DNA of 64,000 nucleotides, from assembly GCF_010634855.1 (NCBI RefSeq), contig NZ_MWLQ01000011.1, positions 310,001 through 374,000 of the forward strand. Reading direction: 5' to 3'. Every line of letters begins with the position of its first letter. Within the stretch, counting starts at the first letter, position 1. This stretch comes from Microbacterium sp. B35-30. Lineage in GTDB: Bacteria; Actinomycetota; Actinomycetes; Actinomycetales; Microbacteriaceae. Positions 35,721 through 45,139 of the stretch are shown piece by piece. The position numbers and the translations under genes were made by a program. The notes beneath the pieces were generated by a model. That model was given only the letters and a program-made list of their open reading frames with translations, searched no databases and was not told the origin of the DNA.

Positions 35721-35733
35721 TATGGTAGTCCGC
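35721..35733 (+). promoter_or_regulatory. -10 box for leaderless glgX
   Basis: TATGGT (35721-35726) lies 7 nt before the ATG at 35734, which supports that start over the upstream in-frame ATGs at 35716 and 35722. Confidence 0.4.
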
Positions 35734-37818
35734 ATGGTCAGCCCGGAGTCCGTCCTCTCGCCCCCGGCTGCGGGCTTGCTCAGCCCGCAGCTCGATGGGC
35801 TGGGCGTCGTGCTGCTCCCCCACGGCGGTCGGCTGCGGGTGTGGTCGGGCGCGGCGGATGCCGTCGACCTCGTCGTCTTCGACGACACCGACCTCGACTG
35901 GATCACCGCGACCGAGCCGCTCAGCCCGATCGGCGGCGGCGTGTGGGAGATCACGACACCGCTCCTGCGCCCGGGCGCCCGATACGCGATCCGCGTCGAT
36001 GGACCGCAGGCGCCCGGCAACACCTTCAACCGCGGCACGCTCCTGCTCGATCCGTACACGCGCGGCGTCGTCCGCACCGGTTACGACGGCTGGCGCTCCG
36101 CCGTGGTCGAAGGCTCCTTCGACTGGGGAGGTGTGCACAAGCCCGCGGTGCCCATGGATCGCACGGTGCTGTACGAAGGTCATCTGAAGGGCCTGTCGAA
36201 GCGGCATCCCGACGTCCCGGGAGCACTGCGCGGCACCTACGCCGGACTCGCCCATCCGGCGATGGTCCAGCACTTCCTCGATCTGGGCGTCACGAGCATC
36301 GAGCTGCTGCCCGTCCACGCCTTCACCACTGAGCCGCGGCTGCTCCAGCACGGTCTCACGAACTACTGGGGCTACAACTCCCTGGGCTTCTTCGCCCCGC
36401 ACGCCGCCTATGCCACCGAGGATGCTCGCCGGCAGGGCCCCGAGGCGGTCCTCCGCGAGTTCAAGGGCATGGTGAGGCTGCTGCACGAGGCCGGGCTGGA
36501 GGTGATCCTCGACGTCGTGTACAACCACACGGCCGAAGAGGGCATCGGCGGACCGCGCTCGAGCCTGCGCGGTATCGACAACCGCGCGTACTACCGCCAG
36601 GAGGACGACGGCGCGTACATCGACGTCACCGGCTGCGGCAATTCCCTGGACACGTCGACGGATGCCGCCGCCCGCCTGGTCCTCGATTCGCTGCGGTACT
36701 GGGCGAACGACGTGCAGGTCGACGGGTTCCGGTTCGACCTCGCCGCGACGCTCGGCCGGGACTCGGCCCACCACTTCACGCCGGAGCATCCGCTGCTGCG
36801 CGCGATCCTCGACGATCCGGCTCTCGCCGGCGTCAAGAAGATCGCCGAGCCGTGGGACGTCGGCATGGGCGGCTGGCAGACCGGGAACTTCGGCGACGGA
36901 TGGAGCGAGTGGAACGACCGCTACCGCGACCGTGTCCGCAACTTCTGGCTGAGCGACGTGGACTACGCGCGCCGCGCGTCCACCTCCCCTGTCGGCATCG
37001 GCGGTTTCGCGAACCGGCTCGCCGGCTCGGCGAACACCTTCGCAGACGAGCGCGGGCCGCTCGCGAGCGTGAACTTCGTGACCGCTCACGACGGCTTCAC
37101 CCTGCGCGATCTCGTCTCGTACGACGTGAAGCACAACTTCGGCAACGGCGAGCACAACCGGGACGGCGCCGACACGAACCGCTCCTTCAACCACGGCGCC
37201 GAAGGCCCGACGGACGATGCGGGAATCCTCGCCACCCGCCGCAAGGCCATGCGCAACCTGCTGGGCACGCTCCTGCTCTCGGCCGGCGTGCCCATGATGA
37301 CGGCGGGCGACGAGTTCGCCCGCACGCAGCGGGGCAACAACAACGCATACTGCCACGACTCGGTGCTCACGTGGCTGTCGTGGGAGCACGCGCCCTGGCA
37401 GCGAGACCTGTACGCGCACGTGCGTCACCTGCTGCGCCTGCGACGCGAGAACCCGGCGCTGCGCCCCAGCCGCTTCGCGCGGCTCGGCGAGCGCACACCC
37501 TCGGCATCCGTCATGGAGTGGTATGACGAGCACGGCGAGACCATGTCTCTCGAGCGGTGGACCGATCCGGCTCACCGCACGCTCCAGTACGTCGCGGCCT
37601 CCACTCCGGAGTTCGAGGGGTTCAACCGGGTGCTTCTCATGGTCCACGGCAACGAGCGGCCGATCAGAGTCACGCTCCCCGACATCGACGGCGTGACCCG
37701 GTACATCTCACTGTGGTCGAGCGCAGACGAGAGGCCGTCCGAGCTGACACCCGCCTTCCCCCCCGGCGACACGATCGCCCTCCCGGGCACGACGATGCGC
37801 CTCTTCCGTGCCGAATAG
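35734..37818 (+). CDS. glgX: Glycogen debranching enzyme GlgX
   Basis: This 694-residue isoamylase-type enzyme hydrolyses alpha-1,6 branches. An N-terminal CBM48 domain is followed by the GH13 barrel with nucleophile Asp335 (GFRFDLAATLGRD), acid/base Glu372 (KIAEPWDVG) and TAHDGFTLRDLVSYD. It heads a run glgX-glgE-glgB on one strand, linking glycogen breakdown and synthesis. An amino-terminal extension of six residues is possible. Confidence 0.94.
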   Translation: MVSPESVLSPPAAGLLSPQLDGLGVVLLPHGGRLRVWSGAADAVDLVVFDDTDLDWITATEPLSPIGGGVWEITTPLLRPGARYAIRVDGPQAPGNTFNRGTLLLDPYTRGVVRTGYDGWRSAVVEGSFDWGGVHKPAVPMDRTVLYEGHLKGLSKRHPDVPGALRGTYAGLAHPAMVQHFLDLGVTSIELLPVHAFTTEPRLLQHGLTNYWGYNSLGFFAPHAAYATEDARRQGPEAVLREFKGMVRLLHEAGLEVILDVVYNHTAEEGIGGPRSSLRGIDNRAYYRQEDDGAYIDVTGCGNSLDTSTDAAARLVLDSLRYWANDVQVDGFRFDLAATLGRDSAHHFTPEHPLLRAILDDPALAGVKKIAEPWDVGMGGWQTGNFGDGWSEWNDRYRDRVRNFWLSDVDYARRASTSPVGIGGFANRLAGSANTFADERGPLASVNFVTAHDGFTLRDLVSYDVKHNFGNGEHNRDGADTNRSFNHGAEGPTDDAGILATRRKAMRNLLGTLLLSAGVPMMTAGDEFARTQRGNNNAYCHDSVLTWLSWEHAPWQRDLYAHVRHLLRLRRENPALRPSRFARLGERTPSASVMEWYDEHGETMSLERWTDPAHRTLQYVAASTPEFEGFNRVLLMVHGNERPIRVTLPDIDGVTRYISLWSSADERPSELTPAFPPGDTIALPGTTMRLFRAE

Positions 37819-37879
37819 CTCAGCCGACATCCGGAGGACGAGCGACGTCACGTCGCTGTCATCCCGGTTCGGCGCGCGA

Positions 37880-37891
37880 TAGGTTCGACAC
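37880..37891 (+). promoter_or_regulatory. -10 box for leaderless glgE
   Basis: TAGGTT (37880-37885) is 6 nt before the GTG at 37892, so glgE can be transcribed separately from glgX. Confidence 0.5.
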
Positions 37892-39976
37892 GTGGTCACG
37901 ACGACGCGCTCCGCGCGCTCCCGCCCGTGGCGGAGCGCCTCGGCCCTCCCTGTCCGCGATATCCGTGCCTGGCAGGCTGAACGCGACACCGCAGCGCGGC
38001 GCGTTCCCCTCGCCCAGCCCTCACCGGCGGTGCCCTGGGGCGATTACCGTCCCAAGGCTTTCGACGGCGAGGTGGTGCCGTTCCGTGTGACGGCGTTCCG
38101 CGAGGGCCACGACCGCATCGGCGTCCATCTGCGCCTCTTCTCGCCCAGCGGCGACGAGTCCCTGCATCGCCTGCGTTCGCTCGACGACGGCTTCGATCGC
38201 TGGCAGACCGAGGTCGCGCTGCTCGAGCAGGGCATCTGGCGTTTCCGCTTCGAGTCGTTCGGCGACGACTTCGCCACCTGGGAGCACGCCGCCTCGCTCA
38301 AGATCGCCGCGGGAGTGGATGCCGCGCTCATGCGCGAACTCGGAGCGCTGCTGTTCGACCGTGCCACGGCCGAGAAGGGCCGCCCGGTGGCCGAGCGGCG
38401 CACGCTCGCCGCGGCTGCGGCATCCCTCCGCGACAGCGCCGTCGACGACGCGGCCGCGCTCGTCATCGTCGAGGACCCGACGCTGGCCGGATACTTCCGT
38501 CAGCGCCCGCTCATGTCGCTCGCAACGGTCGGGGACGACCTCGAGCTCCTCGTCGAGCGCGAACGCGCCGGCGTCGGGGCGTGGTACGAGTTCTTCCCCC
38601 GCTCGGAGGGCGCGCGCCGCCTCAAGGACGGCACGGTGAAGAGCGGCACCTTCCGCACGGCGGCGAAGCGACTGCCGGCGGTGGCCGAGATGGGCTTCGA
38701 CGTGCTGTACCTGCCGCCGATCCACCCGATCGGCACGGTGAACCGCAAGGGCCCGAACAACACGCTCGAGGCGGGACCGGGCGATCCGGGCTCGCCCTGG
38801 GCGATCGGCTCGGCGGCCGGCGGACACGACACCGTCCACCCCGACCTCGGCACGCTCGCCGACTTCCGCGCGTTCGTGCGCAGCGCGCGCGCCGCGGGCC
38901 TCGAGATCGCCCTGGATCTGGCGCTCCAGGCGGCTCCCGATCACCCCTGGGTCACCGCCCACCCCGAATGGTTCACGACGCTTCCCGACGGCTCCATCGC
39001 CTACGCCGAGAACCCGCCGAAGAAGTACCAGGACATCTACCCGGTCAACTTCGACAACGACCCGGCCGGCATCCGTGCCGAGGTGCTCCGAATCGTCCGC
39101 CACTGGATCGCGCAGGGCGTGCGCATCTTCCGCGTCGACAACCCGCACACCAAGCCGCTGCAGTTCTGGGAGTGGCTCGTCGGGACGGTGACCGCGGAAG
39201 ACCCGGGCGTCGTGTTCCTCGCCGAGGCCTTCACGCGCCCCGCACCGCTGCAGAGCCTCGCCTCCGCCGGCTTCCAGCAGAGCTACACGTACTTCGCGTG
39301 GCGCAACACCAAGGCGGAGCTGGAGGAGTTCCTCTCGGCGCTCGCGCACGAGACCGATGACTTCGTGCGGCCCAACCTCTTCGTCAACACCCCCGACATC
39401 CTCACCGAGTACCTGCAGTTCGGCGGCCGCGCCGCGTACCGCATCCGTGCGGCCATCGCCGCCACCGCAGCCCCGAGCTACGGCGTGTATGCCGGCTACG
39501 AGCTCTACGAGAACGTGGCGCGCCCGGGATCCGAAGAGAACATCGACAACGAGAAGTACGAGTACAAGTTCCGCGATTGGGCCGGCGCCGAGGAGCACGG
39601 CGACTCGCTGGCGCCGTTCCTCGCCCGACTCAACGACATCCGGCGCGCGCACCCCGCCCTCCGCCAGCTGCGCAACCTCAGCGTCCACTGGAGCGACGAC
39701 GACGCGATCCTGGTGTACGCCAAGCACCTCGACGCCGCGCTCTCGCCCGACGGTCGCAGCGACACCGTCATCGTCGTGGTCAACACCGACCCCCACTCGG
39801 TGCGCCAGACGATGGTCCACCTCGACACCCGCGCCTGGGGCGTCGAGCCCGGTTCGCCGTTCGAGGTCGAGGACCTCGTCACCGGCGCCCGCTGGACGTG
39901 GTCGGATCACAACTACGTGATGCTGGACGCGTTCACCGAGCCGGTCCACATCCTCCACGTGAAGGAACCCCGATGA
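37892..39976 (+). CDS. glgE: Alpha-1,4-glucan:maltose-1-phosphate maltosyltransferase GlgE
   Basis: This 694-residue enzyme extends alpha-1,4-glucan by transferring maltosyl from maltose-1-phosphate. It has the GH13_3 layout: N-terminal beta domain, helical insertion domain (residues 130-200), barrel with nucleophile Asp416 (IFRVDNPHTKP) and acid/base Glu445 (FLAEAFTRP), whose 29-residue separation matches characterised GlgE. The motif DIYPVNFDND lies before. Its partners that make maltose-1-phosphate, TreS and maltokinase, are not in the window. The stop overlaps the glgB start (ATGA). Confidence 0.94.
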   Translation: MVTTTRSARSRPWRSASALPVRDIRAWQAERDTAARRVPLAQPSPAVPWGDYRPKAFDGEVVPFRVTAFREGHDRIGVHLRLFSPSGDESLHRLRSLDDGFDRWQTEVALLEQGIWRFRFESFGDDFATWEHAASLKIAAGVDAALMRELGALLFDRATAEKGRPVAERRTLAAAAASLRDSAVDDAAALVIVEDPTLAGYFRQRPLMSLATVGDDLELLVERERAGVGAWYEFFPRSEGARRLKDGTVKSGTFRTAAKRLPAVAEMGFDVLYLPPIHPIGTVNRKGPNNTLEAGPGDPGSPWAIGSAAGGHDTVHPDLGTLADFRAFVRSARAAGLEIALDLALQAAPDHPWVTAHPEWFTTLPDGSIAYAENPPKKYQDIYPVNFDNDPAGIRAEVLRIVRHWIAQGVRIFRVDNPHTKPLQFWEWLVGTVTAEDPGVVFLAEAFTRPAPLQSLASAGFQQSYTYFAWRNTKAELEEFLSALAHETDDFVRPNLFVNTPDILTEYLQFGGRAAYRIRAAIAATAAPSYGVYAGYELYENVARPGSEENIDNEKYEYKFRDWAGAEEHGDSLAPFLARLNDIRRAHPALRQLRNLSVHWSDDDAILVYAKHLDAALSPDGRSDTVIVVVNTDPHSVRQTMVHLDTRAWGVEPGSPFEVEDLVTGARWTWSDHNYVMLDAFTEPVHILHVKEPR

Positions 39977-42150
39977 CGCTCACCGACCAGATCCTCGATG
40001 CCGTCGCGACGGGCTCCTACCACGACCCGCACACCGTGCTCGGCATCCATCCCGACACGGATGCCGAGGGCAACAGGACCTGGATCGTGCGTGCCCGCCG
40101 GCCGCTCGCACGCAGCGTGACCGCTGTCTTCGCCGACGGCACACGCGTCCCCCTCGAGCACGTGCGCGCAGGAATCTGGGAGGGCACGCGCGCCGGCGCC
40201 CTCACGCGGTACGAGCTGCACGCGGCCTACGCACAGGGGCCGGACTACATCGCCGACGACCCCTACCGCCACTCCCCGACGATCGGCGAGCTCGACCTGC
40301 ACCTGATCGGCGAGGGCCGCCACGAAGAGCTGTGGCGCGCGCTCGGCGCGCATGAGCGCGCGCACGACGGGTCGATGGGCACCGCCTTCACGGTGTGGGC
40401 GCCGAATGCGCGCGCCGTGCGCGTGGTCGGCGACTTCAACGGGTGGGACGGTCAAGGGCACGCCATGCGCTCCATGGGCGGCACCGGAGTGTGGGAGCTC
40501 TTCGTCCCCGGCATCGGCCAGGGCACGTCCTACAAGTTCGAGATTCGCGGGCGCGGCGGCGACTGGGCGCTCAAGGCCGACCCGATGGCCCGGTTCGCCG
40601 AGGTGCCTCCCGCCACGGCATCCGTCGTCGTCGGCTCGTCGTATTCCTGGGGCGACGCCGCCTGGCTCGCCGAGCGCGCTCGCTCGACGCCCGTGTCGCG
40701 GCCGATGTCGGTGTACGAGCTGCATTTCGGATCATGGCGGCAGGGGCTGTCGTATCGCGACGCCGCGGATGAGCTCATCGACTACGTCACCGGCCAGGGG
40801 TTCACCCACATCGAGTTCCTCCCGCTCGCCGAGCACCCGTTCGGTGGGTCGTGGGGCTACCAGGTCACCGGCTACTACGCGCCGACCAGCCGCTTCGGGC
40901 ACCCCGACGATCTGCGCTACCTCATCGACAGACTCCACCAGGCCGGCATCGGCGTGATCATGGACTGGGTTCCCGGCCACTTCCCCAAGGATGCCTTCGC
41001 GCTGGCCCGGTTCGACGGCGAGCCGCTGTACGAGCACGCGGATCCCCGGCGCGGCGAGCACCGCGAATGGGGCACGTACATCTTCGATTACGGCCGCAGC
41101 GAAGTGCGGAACTTCCTCGTGGCGAACGCGCTCTACTGGTTCGAGGAGTTCCACGTCGACGGCCTCCGGGTGGACGCGGTGGCGTCCATGCTCTACCTCG
41201 ACTACTCCCGCGAAGACGGCGAGTGGTCGCCCAACGTGCACGGCGGTCGCGAGAACCTGGAGGCCATCCGGTTCCTTCAGGAGGTCAACGCCACGGCGTA
41301 CAAGCGCTACCCCGGCATCGCGATGATCGCCGAGGAATCGACGAGCTTCCCGGGAGTGACGGCGCCGACGAGTCAGGCGGGTCTCGGCTTCGGGTTCAAG
41401 TGGAACATGGGCTGGATGAACGACTCGCTCCAGTACATCAAGCGCGATCCGATCTACCGATCGCATCACGAGGGCGAGCTCTCGTTCTCGTTCGTCTACG
41501 CCTTCAGCGAGAACTACGTGCTGCCCATCAGCCACGACGAGGTCGTCCACGGAAAGGGCAGCCTCTTCGCACGGATGCCGGGCGACCACTGGCAGAAGCT
41601 GGCCAACATGCGGGCCTTCCTGGCGTACATGTGGGGGCACCCGGGCAAGCAGCTGCTGTTCATGGGTCAGGAGTTCGGCCAGCTGTCGGAGTGGTCCGAG
41701 GGTCGCTCGCTGGACTGGTGGCTGCTCGACCAGCCGACGCACGCGCAGCTGCAGCAGTTCGTGGGTGTGCTCAACCGCGTGTACCGAGACCAGTCCGCGC
41801 TGTGGTCACGCGACAGCGACGGCGCGGCGTTCAACCGGCTCGGGGCGCCGAAGTGGAATCCGAACGTCGTCGCCTTCGCACGGCGCGACTGGCACGGCAA
41901 CACGATCGTGGTCGCCGCGAACTTCTCCGGCCAGCCGCTCACCTCGTACGAACTGGACCTGCCCGAGAGCGGTGTCTGGCACGAGATCCTCAATACCGAC
42001 GCGCAGGCGTACGGCGGATCGGGCGTCGGAAACCTCGGCGTCGTCCACGCCGGTGCGGGTGGACGTGCCTCCCTCGTGCTGCCGCCGCTGGGTGTGCTGT
42101 GGCTGCGTCACGAGACGAGCGCGCACATCCCCTCACCCACCCAGGGGTGA
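39973..42150 (+). CDS. glgB: 1,4-alpha-glucan branching enzyme GlgB
   Basis: This 725-residue GH13_9 enzyme forms alpha-1,6 branches. Two N-terminal CBM48 modules (residues 10-110 and 125-215) precede the barrel with nucleophile Asp401 (LRVDAVASMLYLDY) and acid/base Glu454 (MIAEESTSFPG) and SHDEVVHGKGSL. GAAGGAA lies 6 nt before the ATG, and the 4-nt overlap with glgE shows a shared transcript, the typical GlgE pathway pairing. Confidence 0.96.
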   Translation: MTLTDQILDAVATGSYHDPHTVLGIHPDTDAEGNRTWIVRARRPLARSVTAVFADGTRVPLEHVRAGIWEGTRAGALTRYELHAAYAQGPDYIADDPYRHSPTIGELDLHLIGEGRHEELWRALGAHERAHDGSMGTAFTVWAPNARAVRVVGDFNGWDGQGHAMRSMGGTGVWELFVPGIGQGTSYKFEIRGRGGDWALKADPMARFAEVPPATASVVVGSSYSWGDAAWLAERARSTPVSRPMSVYELHFGSWRQGLSYRDAADELIDYVTGQGFTHIEFLPLAEHPFGGSWGYQVTGYYAPTSRFGHPDDLRYLIDRLHQAGIGVIMDWVPGHFPKDAFALARFDGEPLYEHADPRRGEHREWGTYIFDYGRSEVRNFLVANALYWFEEFHVDGLRVDAVASMLYLDYSREDGEWSPNVHGGRENLEAIRFLQEVNATAYKRYPGIAMIAEESTSFPGVTAPTSQAGLGFGFKWNMGWMNDSLQYIKRDPIYRSHHEGELSFSFVYAFSENYVLPISHDEVVHGKGSLFARMPGDHWQKLANMRAFLAYMWGHPGKQLLFMGQEFGQLSEWSEGRSLDWWLLDQPTHAQLQQFVGVLNRVYRDQSALWSRDSDGAAFNRLGAPKWNPNVVAFARRDWHGNTIVVAANFSGQPLTSYELDLPESGVWHEILNTDAQAYGGSGVGNLGVVHAGAGGRASLVLPPLGVLWLRHETSAHIPSPTQG

Positions 42151-42164
42151 GCGGGCGTTCGTGG

Positions 42165-43112
42165 TCAGAACAGCAGCGAAGCGAGGCGGCTGCGCGCAGC
42201 GATGACGCGCGGATCGGCGTCGCCGACGAGCGCGAAAAGCTCCAGCAGACGCTCGCGCACCGGCGTGCGCTCCTCGTCGGGCAGTGCCGCGAACAGATCG
42301 AGCAGACGACCGAAGGCGTCCTCGACGTGCCCGCCCGAGATGTCGAGATCGGCGACGGTGAACTGCGCCTCGATGTCCTGCGGAGCGGATGCCGCAGCCG
42401 CACGCGCCGCCTGGAGATCCACGTTCTGCACGCGCAGCAGCAGACGCACCTGACCGAGCCCGGCGCGAGCCTCGGCGTCGCGAGGGTTCTCGGCGAGGGC
42501 CGTCTCGTATGCGACGACCGCACGGGCGTAGTCGCCCTCTTCGATCGCCTCGAATGCCTCGGCGTGCAGCGGGGGGAGCGCGGGTTCGGCGGGCGCCTCG
42601 TCCGGCGCCTGTCCGTCGACGGCTGCCGAGCCTGTCACGCCGTTCTGCGCCGCGAGCTGGAGGAGCTGGGCGAACACCTCGCGCACCTGCTGCTCGGGCA
42701 CTGCGCCGGTGAACATCTGCACGGGCTGCCCGGCCACGAGGGCGACGACCATCGGGATCGACTGGGCGCGGAACGCCTGCGAGAGCTGCGGGTTGGCGTC
42801 GACGTCGACTTTCGCAAGGACCAGTCGTCCCCCGAGCTCGAGCACGACCTTCTCGAGGACCGGGCTCAGCTGCTTGCACGGGCCGCACCACTCGGCCCAC
42901 AGGTCGACGACCACGGGGACGGTCCGCGAGAGCTCCAGAACCTGCGGGAACGTCTCATCGGTGACGTCCAGCACGAGCGACGGCACCACGACGGCGTTGC
43001 CCGCAGGAGCTTCCTCACCCGGGGCGGCCGCCGCGGTGGAGGCGGGCCGGTTCCGAAGGGTGGACAGGTCGACGGCACCGCGCAGCGAGGCGCCCAGAGT
43101 GGGATCGGTCAC
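42165..43112 (-). CDS. Thioredoxin-domain / TPR protein (YbbN/CnoX-like)
   Basis: This 315-residue protein has a thioredoxin domain with the CGPC active site (Cys76 and Cys79 in LWAEWCGPCKQL) followed by a linker and a C-terminal tetratricopeptide-like domain from about residue 185 (AFEAIEEGDYARAVVAYETALAENPRDAEAR). This is the architecture of YbbN/CnoX, a holdase chaperone that protects proteins under oxidative stress. The GTG start overlaps the upstream membrane protein gene by 4 nt (GTGA). Its end meets convergent glgB. Confidence 0.88.
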   Translation of the reverse strand: MTDPTLGASLRGAVDLSTLRNRPASTAAAAPGEEAPAGNAVVVPSLVLDVTDETFPQVLELSRTVPVVVDLWAEWCGPCKQLSPVLEKVVLELGGRLVLAKVDVDANPQLSQAFRAQSIPMVVALVAGQPVQMFTGAVPEQQVREVFAQLLQLAAQNGVTGSAAVDGQAPDEAPAEPALPPLHAEAFEAIEEGDYARAVVAYETALAENPRDAEARAGLGQVRLLLRVQNVDLQAARAAAASAPQDIEAQFTVADLDISGGHVEDAFGRLLDLFAALPDEERTPVRERLLELFALVGDADPRVIAARSRLASLLF

Positions 43113-44971
43113 GGAAGAACCCTCGCATCGAGAATGTCGGATGAGTAACCGAGCAGGCGGATCTTCTCGTTCGACCCGGGCCCGGGGACGTAGAAGAACA
43201 CCTGATCGCTGTACGTGGTCTCGAACCCCGTCGGGGACTGGTCGGCGCCCGCCAACGTCTTCACGGGCGGGTTGTCGGCGACCTTGATCACCGCTTCCAC
43301 CACCGTGGGCGTGGCGGTGTCGATCTCGTTGATGTTCACCGCGACGATCGCCCCGCTCTCGACCGTCTGCAGGGCGAACGGCGCCTGGGGTCCTGCCGCG
43401 GAGGAGAACTCGAGTTTTCCGGTCGAGGCGGCGGTCTTGTTGAAGTCTGCGAGCCGCCGATCCCGGTCCGCGGCGATGCTCGTCCGCAGCTGGTCGCTCT
43501 CGACCTCGAAGAGGTCGTAGTAGATGCTCGCCTCACCCTGGTTGATGATGTCCGCGTACGCGGCGGCGACCTGGTCGGGTTGCATGACGAGGAAGGGAGA
43601 GTCGGGCTCGACCGCCGGCGCACCGATGTACGAGGGTGCCAGGTCCGGCAGCGAGGTCGATGCTTCGAGGCTTCCGACGTAGGCGAGCTTGTAGTCCGCC
43701 CACTGGTCCTTCTGCGTCAGCACCATGATGCTCGACGTCTTCGACTCCTCGTCGTCGGCGACCGCGATCACCGAGCGTGGCCAGCCGTCGTAGGCCTGCG
43801 GGAGGACGATCTCGAGCGGCTTGGAGAGGATGGGGGCCGGAGCCGGGTACTCCGGGAGCGTGGCGCGCAGCTTGTAGTACGTGTCGCGGGCGGCGAGCGC
43901 CGCGCCCTCGAGGCGCGTCTCGGCGAGGTTGCCGTCGAGCGCCGCGTCGGCTTCGGCGACCGTCGAGGCGACGCGGGTCAGGATCCGCTCGGCCTGCGCC
44001 TTGGTGACCGCCGGGGCCTGCTGGCCTTCCGGAGCGATGACCGTCGCCGTCGGGGACGGCGTCGGCGAGGGGGCGAGCTGGGGCCAGGCGTCGGCGGAGC
44101 AGCCCGTGAACAACAACGCCGAGACGGCGACGACCGGCAGCACGGCGAACGCACGCCGACCGCTCGCCACGGCGCGACGTGACGCGGGCGAGCTGCTGAT
44201 GACGCCCTTGTCGTCGCCGTCGATCGCGATGTCGATGGGCTCCGTGACCGGCAGTGGCAGCCCCTTGCGGCGCGGCCCGCGCTTCCGGCGGGCGTGACGG
44301 ATGCCGAGGATGTAGAGGAACACGCCGATCGCCATGAGGATGGCGCCGCCGACGATGAGCGGACCCGCCCACGGCGTCGAGGTCTGCAGCGGCCATGTCA
44401 CCGTCACCCTGCTCGGGGCGGGTGCGGTGCCGTCAGCCGCGACGAGCACGCTCATCTCCGCGGGCAGCTGCAGCGGCGCGATGAGAAGGTCCTTCTGCTG
44501 GTATTCGTCGAGCCAGAGGTCCGACCCGACGGGGCTGCGGCCGGGCGCATCGGCGGCGGCGTCGGCGTCGGCGGCCGCCTCTTCGGGCGCGGCGCCCTCG
44601 GCGGGGGCCTCCGGCGTGGCGCCGGCGATCGCGTCGACCTCGGGCTCGACGACGACGATCTCGACCTCGCCGTCGCCGGTCGACGTGACATGCGTGTACG
44701 TCGTGTCGGACAGCCAGAACTCCATATCTGCCGTCCGGCCGTAGGAGGCGAAGATGTCGCCCTCGGCCTGGGCGCGCAGTGTCTGCGTCCCCGGCATCTG
44801 GTTGAGTACGGCGCCGTCGATCAGGAGATACGGGGTCTCCTCCTCGACGGAGATCGCCGTGGTCTCAGTCCTGGGTCCCTGGAAGATCGTCCGCTGGGCG
44901 ATCCCCGCACCGATCATCACGGTGGCGAGCACGAACGCCGCCACGGCCCACACGAAACGCACGAAGAACAC
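43109..44971 (-). CDS. Large membrane protein of unknown function with an internal lipobox-like segment
   Basis: This 620-residue protein has a first helix (about residues 6-27), a periplasmic-type domain with an acidic Ala/Glu/Asp-rich loop (110-145), a second helix (202-224), a basic linker (RHARRKRGPRRKG), and a third hydrophobic segment (273-290) ending LLFTGC. From Cys291 the sequence looks like a mature lipoprotein: a Pro/Thr/Ser-rich linker then a globular domain to the C-terminus. The first part resembles DUF3068-type proteins; the second I do not recognise. It may be a fusion of a membrane protein with a lipoprotein. A TAGTCT box lies 48 nt upstream. Confidence 0.7.
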   Translation of the reverse strand: MFFVRFVWAVAAFVLATVMIGAGIAQRTIFQGPRTETTAISVEEETPYLLIDGAVLNQMPGTQTLRAQAEGDIFASYGRTADMEFWLSDTTYTHVTSTGDGEVEIVVVEPEVDAIAGATPEAPAEGAAPEEAAADADAAADAPGRSPVGSDLWLDEYQQKDLLIAPLQLPAEMSVLVAADGTAPAPSRVTVTWPLQTSTPWAGPLIVGGAILMAIGVFLYILGIRHARRKRGPRRKGLPLPVTEPIDIAIDGDDKGVISSSPASRRAVASGRRAFAVLPVVAVSALLFTGCSADAWPQLAPSPTPSPTATVIAPEGQQAPAVTKAQAERILTRVASTVAEADAALDGNLAETRLEGAALAARDTYYKLRATLPEYPAPAPILSKPLEIVLPQAYDGWPRSVIAVADDEESKTSSIMVLTQKDQWADYKLAYVGSLEASTSLPDLAPSYIGAPAVEPDSPFLVMQPDQVAAAYADIINQGEASIYYDLFEVESDQLRTSIAADRDRRLADFNKTAASTGKLEFSSAAGPQAPFALQTVESGAIVAVNINEIDTATPTVVEAVIKVADNPPVKTLAGADQSPTGFETTYSDQVFFYVPGPGSNEKIRLLGYSSDILDARVLP

Positions 44972-45018
44972 CTTTCCCGGACGCGCAGACGCAGCGCGAC
45001 CCTTCGATTCGACATTTC

Positions 45019-45024
45019 AGACTA
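45019..45024 (-). promoter_or_regulatory. Candidate -10 box for the large membrane protein gene
   Basis: TAGTCT on the minus strand lies about 48 nt before the GTG at 44971, in the 168-nt divergent gap with the exporter gene. No -35 element is evident. Confidence 0.35.
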
Positions 45025-45139
45025 GCGGGGATGACCTGGGAGGCGCGTGGGAGGGATCATTCCACGGACTGGACGCCCCGCATGCGTATCCTTGGCGGAC
45101 AGAACGATCGACGCGGCGTCGATCGGCAGGGGGACCTCG

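Noticed and set aside
34792..37647. 951-codon minus-strand open frame across the desulfurase and glgX
   Set aside because: It is antisense to glgX and out of frame with the desulfurase, a by-product of high GC. Composition is Val/Arg/Asp/His-rich without any family motif.
38021..39958. 645-codon minus-strand frame opposite glgE
   Set aside because: Antisense shadow of glgE with Val/Arg/Asp-rich composition and no motif.
41000..41100. GC-rich palindromes in glgB considered as regulatory hairpins
   Set aside because: They fall inside codons with ordinary protein content and are expected at this GC level.
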